Shown here piece by piece: positions 34,680-44,366 of a DNA stretch of 64,000 bases; positions within the stretch are counted from its first letter, which is position 1; the number at the start of each line of letters is the position of its first letter. The notes below the pieces were generated by a model. The model saw only the letters and a list, made by a program, of their open reading frames with translations. It was not told the origin of the DNA and did no database searches. The position numbers and the translations under genes were made by a program. Location: NCBI GenBank assembly GCA_019096065.1, contig JAGUCH010000007.1, forward strand, positions 3,060,501-3,124,500. The letters are read 5' to 3'. The stretch comes from Paracyclopina nana (taxonomy: Eukaryota; Arthropoda; Copepoda; Cyclopoida; Cyclopettidae).

Positions 34680-35420
34680 TAATTTATCAGTAAATAACTT
34701 GTCAATTAATCTCATTAACTCATTTCTGCCACAATTTTTGAACGCTCAAACTGACAATTGGGTAAGTGAAATCTTTTAAAAAAGGTATTGATCACCAGCT
34801 AAAAAACTTCATGATATTTTTTGAACTATTTCTATTCGGGCTGAATTCTTTAAAGTATTCATATTGGAATGGCCAGACAGCAAAGAATGTGTTCATCTTC
34901 AGATCTTAGAGGTGTATTCAAAAGTATGGCCTTTCAAAGCTAATTCTTTAATCACTTTTGCAATGTTGGTAGCATCATCTATCCCACTGTGAGGTCTACC
35001 TTTGAATGTCAAGTTTAAATATTGTAGCATTGAGTGAAAGCTTCTAGGGTAATTTCCAATGACTTTTTGGTGAGCTTTTTTCAAATTGATCCATTGGTGA
35101 GCCCAAGCTGGGAAGTCAACTCCATAAGCTTGACACTGCAAATGGAGGCAAGTTTTCAGGTCCCAATCACCACAAGTGACAACTGCTAAATTGCCATTTT
35201 TGAGGCCTTCTTGGTTCAGCCAATTGTGAAACAAGTCCAAAACTTGGCTGAAATTGGGCTGGCCTTGCACATTTTCTTGCAAAACTCCAGTAAGATGTGT
35301 GCAAAAATCCGACAGTTGAGGATGGAATTGAGGCTGGACGTAATGGTGAAATTTGCTAGCGATTTCAAAGGTTTTTGTGTCGACTTTCAGCGCTGGAAAT
35401 TCTATGATTTCTTGTGGGGA

Positions 35421-35425
35421 AATAA
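35421..35425. repeat. Target site duplication, left copy (AATAA)
   Basis: AATAA directly abuts the outer end of the 3' LTR. The same five bases abut the other LTR at 42172-42176. In the ERI gene they correspond to TTATT within GGC GTT ATT TCC. Confidence 0.8.
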
Positions 35426-35587
35426 TGTTTCGGAATATGATGACGAAAATACGAAAGAATGAAATATCGAAATATACTTAATAGATGTGAATCGTGTGAA
35501 TGTTTTTGTAGGACTGACCGATTGCCAGTTTGTTTATTTACATTCTTATTCTGTTCGAGCACGGTTACCAGACTATTATTTTGTACA
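35426..35587 (-). repeat. 3' LTR, 162 bp
   Basis: Starts TGTTTCGGAATATGATGACG and ends TTATTTTGTACA on the plus strand. It matches the other LTR at all positions except one (ACTATTA here, ACAATTA there). Confidence 0.9.
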
Positions 35588-35602
35588 TTATCCCTCTCTG
35601 GG
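35588..35602 (-). other. Probable polypurine tract of the retrotransposon
   Basis: Immediately inside the 3' LTR the minus strand reads AGAGAGGGATAA before the LTR's TGTACA. This purine run is in the right place to prime plus-strand DNA synthesis. Confidence 0.5.
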
Positions 35603-35673
35603 GCGGGGCGGGGAGCAGAAACATGAAAATTTTGGAAGCATATACTGAGTTACATTGACATAGTTACAGGCGA

Positions 35674-37972
35674 TTATTTGCTAGCGTCAATCAGGGCCAT
35701 TTCTTCCGCTGTAGCTTTCTTGTAAAGGATGAATCCTCTCTCGTCAACGGGATCGACGTGAAATTGTGCCACGCACTCTCTGGCAGTCAGACGACTTGTG
35801 ACCCTTCCCCTGGGCGCAGTGGCATAAAATGTCTCTATCATAGCCACCAAAGGGAAATGTTGATGATGCCGTCGATAATGACCCAGAAAGGAACACAAAT
35901 CGCACCTGGCGTGCAGTGTAGGGCAGACGGCCGTGTCGTGGCCATCCTCCAGACAAACAGAGTAGTCACATTGTAGTGTGGAGGCGTCGACCATGCAGTT
36001 GTCAGTGCGATGGTCCTCGGAATTGCAGATCAAACAAGCGTGCGGAAACATAATACCTTTACCCGTGAACTTGAGCATTGTGACTTTGCGATCGATCTCG
36101 GTAAACGGGAGTTTGTAAATTTCGACGAGTTTTTTGCGATCATTGGCAGCGATAATGTCGGTCGAAGTGGTGATTGTCCGCAAGTTAGCATGAAGTTCCT
36201 CGCAAGTTAGCCACGGAGGCATATCAGTGAAAAATAGTGGCCATGCACGGTGACTTACGTTTTTTCCGTTTTCTTCAAAGTTATCATTGGTAAACCATGT
36301 TCCATAGGGGCGAATTTTGTCGTCGTTCTTGGTAGCGGCATACAACATATTTGGGCATCCCATGCATTGCGCCAGCAAGAAATGCATAAGACGAATCACG
36401 TCAGTGCCAGGACCCATAGATTCCAGGGCAGTGCATCTGATTGCCATCAAACGCAACAATTCCCCCACCACTGCTGTGTCCCACATAATGAGGCCATTCA
36501 TCGGTGGCGACCAAGTTTTGAATGGCGTCTCGTAATCCCAATCGCCATACATTATGAAACGCGGGTCCTGGATTTGCTCTGGGAGAACGGATTCTTGCGG
36601 TACGAAGATCAACGGGAAATTAATCCTTTCAGCTACGTATCCTAGATGTAGTTTAATGTCCATGTATCGATGACCGACTTTGTACTGCGGGAAGGCCATG
36701 AGGGCTAAGTTTGATGCGTCCACGAATGACCGCATCACTGGAGCCTGTTCCTTGAGGCTTGACAAACGGCTCAGTATTGAATGCATGTCCTGCCCGATTT
36801 TTGCAATTCCGGGGTCTTTAAAGATGGCTTTGATCTCGGGTGGAAAATTCGCGCCCAGAATTTGTTCGGAATTCCAGTTGACGTGTACAACGACCGTTTT
36901 TAAGTTAAACGTAGAGATGGCAATGGCATAGAAGGAATCCCGCCAGGCGGGAAGGTGCATGAGGTTTTTGCGTTTGGCGATGGATGGCAGGATCAACTTA
37001 ATGAAGACGAAGGCGAAGTCAGCAGCCTCAGCGAGAAAATTTGACCGTTCCAATAATTGACGAAAAATGGAGTCGTTCTGAGCTGTGCCGCGCGTGTAAT
37101 GAATTATTCTGGGCAAATGTGGAATTTGGAACCTGCGCGGGCCATTTGTGGGGGTTTGATTTTTGGCAGCTATAAGCGAAATTGTGCTAAACTCGGGTTT
37201 GGTCGTGACGTCAAAATCTGCTTGTTGCAACCCATTGGTAGCAACCACGCAAAAAACATCCTGGGCAGTCGGGGTCACACTGCTGACCGACCCAATAACG
37301 TGCGCCTTCGACCGCGAGAATGCAATTGTTGGAGGTGAATCTTGGACGTTTGAACTTACCCAGAACAATCTCACGCTCCCTTTTTGTGAGAGACTTGTGG
37401 TGGGAACCCAGGGATTCGACTTCACTGAAGAGATCGTCGGGGCGGAGACCAAGATCAAGCGTATCATCTTCGGGTGTGGCGGTGATGACACGATATTCGC
37501 TTTTTCGTAGGCGCGGTACTGGGCCGCCTGTGGCTTTTTCCAGAGACCGCCGCTCCTCCTTTTTTTGCAGCGCTCTCTCCCTCAGCAGCGTCGACGGGGT
37601 GTAGGTTGGAGGCCTCTTTGAACCTGTTCTGGATTCCAACTTGCGTGGTGCCGAAGGGCCTGGCTGAGACATGATAGCCTCGACTTCCATATCTTCTTCC
37701 ACATGACTGTCTGGCTGCTCTGCATCAGGTCTGTCTGGTTGTTGGAATCTTGCAGGCTCGCCATAAATGATGACTCCCTCGTTGACCAGAGGCTCGTCCA
37801 CGTGTACGTCAGTAAACCCTTTGATGGAGACTCCTGCTGACGCGAGGGCTGCTTGAGCCAGTCTTGCTGCTCCTGACGCAAAAAAGGCGAGTTCGTGAGT
37901 ATCTGTGGACGTGGTTCGATCGGCAGTATCATAAACGCGTGAGGGTTTCGCGGGGCTAGTTAGAGTCGACAT
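35674..37972 (-). CDS. Extra spliced ORF of the retrotransposon: zinc knuckles and a degenerate exonuclease-like region
   Basis: It starts at ATG 37972 (MSTLTSPAKPSRVYD), overlapping the pol stop by 13 bp. Exon 1 runs to 37360 (donor GTAAGT after EREIVLG) and exon 2 from 37217 to 35674 (acceptor CAACAAGCAG). The joined frame is exactly 719 codons including the stop. The N-terminal third is low-complexity with an acidic VEEDMEVEA. The middle (LPPEIKAIF-like NFPPEIKAIFKDPGIAKIG, then SFVDASNLALMAF) resembles RNase D/WRN-type 3'-5' exonucleases, but the expected catalytic Asp in the second motif is replaced. Then follow three zinc knuckles: CLICNSEDHRTDNC, CDYSVCLEDGHDTAVC and CDLCSFLGHYRRHH. 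It is neither integrase nor an envelope I can recognise. The exonuclease reading is tentative. Confidence 0.55.
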
Positions 37973-40397
37973 GATCTTGCTTTCTTTTTCAGCGGTAGTG
38001 GGCGTGCGAGATAGCTCGACGGGAATTTCTGCTGCGACTCGTAAGCCTCCACTTGTTGATACATAACTGTTGAATACATTCTGGACGACGCATCGACGAA
38101 GACTTCCAAAGATAATGTGCCACCCGGTAGTGCGCACAATGCTCGTGGTAACCGCAAAACGTGAACGCGTGCAAGTTCCTCGAGATAGTGCTCCCATCTG
38201 ACCTGATAGATTGGTTCCAGTATTTGGTCGTCCCAAGTAGCTGCGACGCCACTGAAGCTGACGTCCTGAAGGAGAAGTCGTCCCTTGAGAGTGACTGGCT
38301 CAGCGTAGCCAATTGGGTCAAAGCAGATTCCGTTAACCTTGAAGAGATTGCGCCTGGTCAAAGGTAGGTCTAGTGGAACTGGTAAGGCTTTAAAGGACAA
38401 AACATCATCGACTGGATACCACACACACCCTAAGATTTTCGTTTTGTCATTGTCTCCAAGTGGTGGCTGCAGACCGAGCAAAGAAGAGTCCAGAGAGGTC
38501 ATAACAAGAGGCGAGTTGCTGACGACTTTGTGTAACTGAAGGCCAGCAGCTGCGCAGGTGTCTTTGAGTTCCATGTAAAGGTTGACGAGTGTTTGCTCAT
38601 CAGTAGCTGAGGGCAGGACGTCATCCATATAAAGCGAACGCCTGACTGTGGTGATGAGATGCGTCTTGCCACTGTCTTTGAAATGTTGGTTGAGGCAGAA
38701 GAGTGTTGCGAATGGAGCGGCGACATTGCCAAATGGCCATCGCGTAAACTGATATGTTTGCCCACGAAAAATGATCTTATGATACCTCTGGTCGTCGGGG
38801 TGCAAAAGGAACTGTAAGTACATCCGAGCAATGTCCGATGCGAATGCATACTTATGTTTTCGAAACTGTAATAGCACGTCGCGTACGTCATTCTGTAATT
38901 TTGGTCCCGTATGAATATGATCGTTCAAAGATTTCTTAAGTTACCAAATTTCTGAGCGCAATCCGTCACAACGCGCAAACGCATGGTTGTGGAGTCATCA
39001 CGAATAACCGAAAAGCATGGGATGAAAAAACTATTTCGTGGATCAGCTTCGCATGGAATGATGTATTTTTCATGTACCCATTCGTCAAAGTTTGCAACAT
39101 ACTGACTCCATTTTCGCTCGCCTTGCATTAGTTCTTTTTCATGCGATGTTTGCCATTTTAGGACTTGATAGTAGTTTTTTGGTAACTCCGGCGGGTTTGG
39201 ATAAGATTTGAATGGAACTTTAGTACCTACATGACCACTCTTCTTAAAAAGGTTGTCTCGCACAATGGTCTCCGCAAGCAAGTCGGCCGATGAGATGAGA
39301 CGCTTGTTGACTGAACATGGCAGTTCTTCGTACTGCCAAATTTTCTCGAGGTCATTGCGGATGTCATCTGGGCTCATGATAGCTGCGTAGACTTTATTTT
39401 TGTGCCGTTCTCCGCAATGGACGACTGTCCAGCCTAGTTTTGTCAACCTCGCCACTGGTGCTCCAGGTGGACCAATAATGTCGCCTTGAATAGCAACTTG
39501 AAGGTCTATATTGTCAAGGCCGAGCAACAGTTTGCAGGGCTCATCCTGGTAATGGTGAAATGGGATTGATTTGAGGTGAGGGAATTCCTGCTGCAAGTGA
39601 GAAATATTCGGCGGTTGCACGCCTTGAGTGAACGAGCTGGACGTGTTTGGTTTGATGCGAGTTGTAGATGTCGATCCTATAGCACGAACATACATAGTAG
39701 TGCGGTAATTGTTGAGCAAAACAGTGCGATCGACATAACTTATTTTTTGACTCTGTGGGCGTAGTTTGCAACCGATATCCCTGGCAAGCAACTCGTCAAC
39801 AAACGTTTCCCCGGAGTGATCGTCCAGGCTGCAATTGATTTGGCGAAATGATTCGAAATTTGGAGTGGACGAGACCTCAAGAGGGACAACGCGATACTGA
39901 GTGTGCCCAATGGCGGTGGCAAATGCTGCGGTAACTGAAGGTGAATGAGAACTCGTGGCGTAACGATGCAACAAAACGTGGTGATCTTTATTACATTTTT
40001 GACACGCAATGGTTGACTTACAATCTGCTGCAAAATGCTTTCCCAATAAACATTTACGGCACAAGCGAGTACGCCTGACGATGGATTGACGTTCCGATGG
40101 GATGAGGACTTGTAAGACACGGCAGTCAGGCAACTTATGCGAAGCCGGCTTGTTCTCTTTGTCGCATAACGGGCAACCGAGAAACATGCCATCATCCGTT
40201 ATGGCTGCACAGGCAAAAATGTCATCGTAGAGATCTAGATCCTCCTCTTCAGAGTTGCTGGCGTTGTCTGCCGCGTTGACCTCATCAGTGACAGTGGCTG
40301 CAACTTTAAGCGAATTTTGCTTGATGCTACGGGTTGCTGCCTGTTTCTTGATGATGGCTTCCTTGGCTTCCACGTTTTCCAGGTGACGTGGCACCAA
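37960..40397 (-). CDS. Retrotransposon pol: zinc knuckle, protease-like region, reverse transcriptase, truncated RNase H
   Basis: The first frame (40397-38925) carries a BEL-type knuckle (CRKCLLGKHFAADC, CQKCNKDHHVLLH). A protease-like region follows in which the D-S/T-G triad site reads DDHSG, so it is probably inactive. The start of the reverse transcriptase comes next (RLRVVTDCAQKFG). A one-base shift near 38928 moves to the second frame (38928-37960) with SLNDHIHTGP, YAFASDIARMYLQFLLHPDD, the catalytic SLYMDDVLPSA and FDPIGYAEPVTLKGRLLLQD. RNase H begins (LEVFVDASSRMYSTVMY) but the frame stops about 40 residues in, after LARPLPLKKKARS. No integrase follows. The shift disables this copy unless it is a sequencing error. 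Confidence 0.75.
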
Positions 40398-41917
40398 TTC
40401 TGGAAATCTTCAATGCCTGGGCAGTCAGTGTCATAGCCCTTTGCAAGGAGAAAGTCGTTCCAATTTTTACGAGTTGTTGGTGTCATTTTGACCTCAAAGT
40501 TGGATACCAAAGAGTTTCCCATAGCGACATAGCACGAACGATCGGTGTTGGCTAATAGTTCCATAGCAGCGTACTTAACTTCTTGAATGGAAGACATAGA
40601 ATGCAAGTCGATCGTCGTGGCTCCAATACGAGCCCATATGGCCCCCTGATGAGTTTTGAACGATGCATAACGAGATTCCAGTGCTTGCAGGCCAAGGAGA
40701 TAACCTTCCTTATTTGGATGAAACAGGGCAACGCATTGTTTGGCTGGGTGTTCAAGATGGTCAAGCAGCTCAAAATACTTTTCATCCCAACCGTATCGTT
40801 GGTTCTGATGTACTTTACACTCGAAGGCCTTGAGGAACTCTTTTACCAATGTTACATCTTTGCCGTCGATCTTTTGAAGGTTGGAGGGATTCTTTTTGCC
40901 ATGAGTGTCCTTTGGATTGACGAACGTAGAGTCTGGTTCTCCGTCCATCCGTTCGACAATTGTTCCCGATGATTTGTGCGTGCCAGCGATGGATTCCATG
41001 ATTGAGCTTCTAGAAAGGACGTCGCGAACCGAAGTATGAGTGCGATTGGGTTCAAGGGCAGTAGACATAAAGCGCATTGATGGTGGAGGTACAGAAGTAT
41101 CGACAATATGCATGGTGTCATTAGTTGACACGTTATTACTGCGACCCGGAGATTTTGGATGGCCTAACGGTATGGCGCTAACATTAAATGATGGAGCTTC
41201 TACTGGCCGTGCCTGAGCGAAAAATGTAATCCAGGACTGCAAAACAGCGCGGTCCTGAGCAATTAAATCAACCGCTCTTTGATAATAGTGCTCGTCCACG
41301 TAAATCGCGCATGTAAGCCACTGTGTAGTAGCTGTTGCCCGTTTATTTTCCAATTGCATTAATTGTTCGTATCGCCGCGACATTTCCGCTTTATTGGTAA
41401 GTACAGATTCATCTTCAGAACAGAGGCTAACCATGCTATCACGGATCTCGACGTAAGCTGTTTCATACTCGCTACTTTTGCTACTCTTGATAATTTGCCG
41501 TTGCGCGAGAAATGATTCGTTGATGAGAGTGCTTACTGTGTTGATTTGATCCAACTCGCCCTCCAGTAGTTCCTGACGGGACGCGTATTCCTCCGCCATG
41601 GCCTTCATTTTGTCGACGTGGGCCTTGAGGGTTTTTTCGCATGCCTTGAGTCGGTGCTCCTGAGAGTCGATCCCTTGGGCAGCGTGCATGAATATGGAAC
41701 ATGCATCCTCCTTATTACGAAAGGCTGCCTTGACGGCCTCAAACGCAGAAGTGAGTCGACTGATGTCAACCTCGGGGTCATTGAGCGCAGCATAGAAATC
41801 CTTGCCTTTGGTCCCGAATTTGGCATTTGCTGCCTGATACTTCTTATGGAGATCATCCAGTTGGTCTTGATCAGGGGGTGCCGGAGACGGGCCACGTGGC
41901 GACGAAGGCGACGACAT
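40235..41917 (-). CDS. Retrotransposon gag-like ORF, 560 codons
   Basis: Starts MSSPSSPRGPSPAPPDQDQL. Has a helical, charged N-terminal half (for example LKACEKTLKAHVDKMKAMAEE) and a C-terminal region typical of BEL/Pao gag (DVTLVKEFLKAFECKVHQN, LLDHLEHPAKQCVALF, IEDFQNW). The homologous reading continues in another frame as LVPRHLENVEAKEA from about 40400, so the gag-pol boundary needs a frameshift near 40400-40410. Whether this is programmed or a mutation cannot be told from one copy. Confidence 0.7.
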   Translation of the reverse strand: MSSPSSPRGPSPAPPDQDQLDDLHKKYQAANAKFGTKGKDFYAALNDPEVDISRLTSAFEAVKAAFRNKEDACSIFMHAAQGIDSQEHRLKACEKTLKAHVDKMKAMAEEYASRQELLEGELDQINTVSTLINESFLAQRQIIKSSKSSEYETAYVEIRDSMVSLCSEDESVLTNKAEMSRRYEQLMQLENKRATATTQWLTCAIYVDEHYYQRAVDLIAQDRAVLQSWITFFAQARPVEAPSFNVSAIPLGHPKSPGRSNNVSTNDTMHIVDTSVPPPSMRFMSTALEPNRTHTSVRDVLSRSSIMESIAGTHKSSGTIVERMDGEPDSTFVNPKDTHGKKNPSNLQKIDGKDVTLVKEFLKAFECKVHQNQRYGWDEKYFELLDHLEHPAKQCVALFHPNKEGYLLGLQALESRYASFKTHQGAIWARIGATTIDLHSMSSIQEVKYAAMELLANTDRSCYVAMGNSLVSNFEVKMTPTTRKNWNDFLLAKGYDTDCPGIEDFQNWCHVTWKTWKPRKPSSRNRQQPVASSKIRLKLQPLSLMRSTRQTTPATLKRRI

Positions 41918-41995
41918 AACTTTGCCGGAAACGATAGAATATCGATGCGAATCTTAGCAATCCTGCAATTAATCGGTTGCGGTTAAACCCGAACA

Positions 41996-42008
41996 ACGTT
42001 GGGCGCCA
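41996..42008 (-). other. Primer binding site matching tRNA-Lys
   Basis: The minus strand just inside the 5' LTR reads TGGCGCCCAACGT, separated from the LTR by one base. It is complementary to the 3' end of tRNA-Lys(CTT) as known from Drosophila (...ACGTTGGGCG plus CCA). Confidence 0.65.
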
Positions 42009-42009
42009 T

Positions 42010-42171
42010 TGTTTCGGAATATGATGACGAAAATACGAAAGAATGAAATATCGAAATATACTTAATAGATGTGAATCGTGTGAATGTTTTTGTAGGACTG
42101 ACCGATTGCCAGTTTGTTTATTTACATTCTTATTCTGTTCGAGCACGGTTACCAGACAATTATTTTGTACA
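42010..42171 (-). repeat. 5' LTR, 162 bp
   Basis: Same sequence as the 3' LTR except one base. Its outer end abuts the second AATAA target duplication (42172-42176), after which the 5' part of the ERI1-family gene resumes. Confidence 0.9.
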
Positions 42172-42276
42172 AATAACGCCATCTTTGATGCAAGTGGCTT
42201 CAAAGTCAAGGGCAAGCAAAAATTCGAATTTTTGCAGCCTTAAAAAGCCTTTTCGGCCCTTTGGTAACTGAGACAT

Positions 42277-42805
42277 AATCCAAGATTGTAAGCTTCTGCT
42301 CGAAATCTTCATTGCTCACTTTTAAATTATCTCTGCTTCAGAGGTTTGTTTGTAAACAAAAACCGAGCTACCAGACAACTTTCGTAGATAAATCAGCTAT
42401 ACTTCTTTTATAAACAAGAAGTATCAATATAAATAACCCTGACCTTTCATGTCTTACTCTACACACATATAATAAAATCTACTGATTGTTGCATTGTTGT
42501 GTAAATTATTTGGACTTTTTAAGTAATGGAGCTAAAATAAGTTAGAGACAATGCTAGTCCTGTTCTTTTCCAAAGTTGCCCACAAAAGCTTATTATTTGT
42601 TCATTATTCGTGATTATTCCTAATTTTACGGGTAACCAGCCAAAATAGTTAAACTCATCATTAGCTCAATACTTGGATTTCAGCTTAGCTAGCATTCTTG
42701 AGAGACGTTCTCTTCATTCAACATAAAAATAACAGGTTTCCCTTGATATGAGTACAGCTGTCGATAAATAAACATCAGTTTTGACAGCACGTGAATTGAT
42801 TTAGT
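42277..42805. other. Divergent promoter region of the ERI1-family and GNAT genes
   Basis: About 530 bp between two start codons on opposite strands. AT-rich; a short hairpin TACTTCTTTTATAAACAAGAAGTA lies near 42399-42423. No coding sequence is supportable. Confidence 0.4.
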
Positions 42806-43652
42806 ATGGAGAATCAATTAGACTCAATTATCTATGTATCCCCGACTCAAGATCAATATGAAGATGTCTTGAATGCAGTCTACCACTTCTTTGACCAAGG
42901 TTAGTAACAGGGAAGGTGAAGTAATGGCCATGATTATGCTTGTTCTAGAGGAAACAGCCATGAAAGCCAGAGGAGGGCATCCTAGAGGATTACCAGAGTG
43001 TATGAGGAAAAAGTACATTGGCATGTTGCAGGATAATGTTTCAATAATTGCCATGGATACATCCAAAAATAATTACATCTGCGGCAGCATGCTTTCTTCT
43101 TTGGCCATTAAGTAAGCATTGCATACTCAGTAGATGAATATCGAATTGAAAATGATTTTCAAGGACTCTGATGAAAGTTTGGAAAAGCCCAGTTACGCTG
43201 AACTACTCGAGCATTATCCAGAGATTTATGCCATGATTGGCATAATGTGCAACGAGGTCTTTTATGCCCCTGAATTTTTCAGAGATGTTTCTCAGCTGGA
43301 AAAAGTGGTGGACTTGTATGCAATTGGTGTATGCGCAAAATACAGGCAAAGAGGAATTGCCAAGAGGCTTGTTCAAGAGTCTATGAAGGTAGAGAGTAAC
43401 TCATGATTATGCCCATTTAATTAGCATACATTATGTATTCTATTACAGGCAGCCAAAAATAAGGGCTGTGATGGAGCTGTGATAACAGCCTCAAATCCAG
43501 TTACAAATAAAATTGCTCAGTTCATGGATATGACAGTTTACAAAGATGTCCCGTGGGCCGATTTCAGAGATGAAAAGACAGGAGAAGAATGGTTTCCCGC
43601 GGAGAAATTACCAGATTGTAAAGTAATTACGTCTTATTACAAATTATTTTGA
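42806..43652 (+). CDS. GNAT acetyltransferase, arylalkylamine N-acetyltransferase-like, frame broken twice
   Basis: The start MENQLDSIIYVSPTQDQYED is typical of arthropod aaNATs. Then come GEVMAMIMLVLEETAMKARGG, MLQDNVSIIAMD and an exon with YPEIYAMIGIMCNEVF, LYAIGVCAKYRQRGIAKRLV (the acetyl-CoA loop, RQRGIA). A last exon (43449-43652) reads AAKNKGCDGAVITASNPV to SYYKLF and stop. aaNATs acetylate dopamine, serotonin and related amines in cuticle tanning and amine clearance. Two joins fail. One extra base lies near 42890-42905, between FFDQG and SNREGEV. The exon ending SSLAIK at 43111 does not meet the next exon (from about 43131) in phase. The downstream exons 43131-43388 and 43449-43652 join cleanly. 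Pseudogene or sequence errors are both possible. Confidence 0.7.
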
Positions 43653-43893
43653 TAGCAATCAAATAAACACTGCTGATCAAATTTAAAATAAATCATAAAC
43701 CTAAATAAGCCATTTTTGTCAACTTGGCGGTGGGTTCACAACATACGGCAGTGAAGCGAAAATCCCCGTATTTTGCTGAGATTTGGCGTGCGCTCGCATA
43801 CCGTACAATAATGACTTTTTTTCATCACATGTGAAGAAATAATATCCATTATTGTACAGTTGGCAACTTGAGATTTCTTCCTCAATTAAAAAA

Positions 43894-43965
43894 GACTTGA
43901 CCGGGAATCGAACCTGGGTCGGCTGGGTGAAAGGCTTGCACATTGCCAATGCGCTAGCTGAATTC
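43894..43965 (-). tRNA. tRNA-Glu(TTC)-like sequence, probably a pseudogene
   Basis: On the minus strand there is a D stem GCGC/GTGC, a loop containing CTTTCAC (anticodon TTC), a T arm CCAGG TTCGATT CCCGG with one mismatch, and a run of T just past the 3' end (pol III terminator). The B box and flanks match tRNA-Glu closely. The anticodon stem does not pair well and the acceptor stem pairs at about 5 of 7 positions with two extra bases. I lean to a tRNA pseudogene. Confidence 0.45.
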
Positions 43966-44317
43966 ACATGTTTCATTGCACATTCTGTCCTTATATTTAA
44001 AAAACTTTTTCAAGATGGTTATCAATTTTAAGTCAAAGAACTTTGACTATTTTTAGCCAATAATTTCTAGTGCACTAATAATTGCCTACTTTTAATGATA
44101 TAGGGAAGAGAATCTGCGATTTTCACTGTTTTTTGGAGGTCCGCTCAGTGAACGTGACGTCATGATCGCGTGAGCGTAGTTGACCCCTGCCTCAAAAGTG
44201 TTTCAAATTGTTGGAAATAGAATCAGGCCAAAAAGAGCCAACTTTTTTTACTATTTAGCCACTTTTAATAAATAATGCCATTCTGGGAACACCTTCGATT
44301 GATGCATTGGCTTGCCT

Positions 44318-44366
44318 AAAAGCCAGCCCAAAAGCGAGCCCAAAAGCGAGCCCAAAAGCCAGCCCG
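44318..44366 (+). repeat. Four copies of a 12-bp tandem repeat
   Basis: The unit AAAAGCSAGCCC (S = C or G) is repeated four times. In one frame it would encode repeated ASPK, but the surrounding 83-codon frame has no other sign of being a gene. Confidence 0.7.

Larger units (their letters stand above)
35426..42171 (-). mobile_element. BEL/Pao-type LTR retrotransposon, 6746 bp, integrase replaced by a spliced ORF
   Basis: The transcribed strand is minus. Order in that direction: 5' LTR (42010-42171), tRNA-Lys primer site, gag-like ORF, zinc-knuckle/protease/reverse transcriptase, truncated RNase H, a spliced extra ORF, a purine-rich tract and the 3' LTR (35426-35587). LTR ends are TG...CA on the coding strand, and AATAA is repeated at 35421-35425 and 42172-42176. 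Family is assigned from the reverse transcriptase, gag zinc knuckle and pol order. No integrase motif (HHCC, DDE) was found in any frame of the element. Frame breaks occur at the gag/pol boundary and in the reverse transcriptase. It is probably a non-autonomous copy mobilised in trans by a related element. Confidence 0.85.
34899..42276 (-). pseudogene. ERI1-family 3'-5' exoribonuclease gene split by an LTR retrotransposon
   Basis: The 5' part (42276-42172, 35 codons) begins MSQLPKGRKGFLRLQKF and contains DFEATC. The 3' part (35420-34899, 173 codons plus stop) begins SPQEIIEFP. Without the 6.75-kb insert and one copy of the 5-bp duplication the two read through in frame to a 208-residue protein with every DEDDh residue: D24 and E26 in DFEATC, D120 in CGDWDLK, H179 and D183 in RPHSGIDD. 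WINLKKA is also typical of ERI1/ERI3/Snipper proteins, which trim histone mRNA, 5.8S rRNA or small RNAs. No SAP domain is seen, so ERI3/Snipper-like is the best fit. As sequenced the gene cannot make the protein; the other allele or other individuals may be intact. Confidence 0.85.

Noticed and set aside
40235..42171. Retroelement as a Gypsy-type or envelope-bearing retrovirus
   Set aside because: The gag zinc knuckle and the reverse transcriptase wording fit BEL/Pao, and the third ORF has zinc knuckles and no signal peptide or fusion/transmembrane segment.
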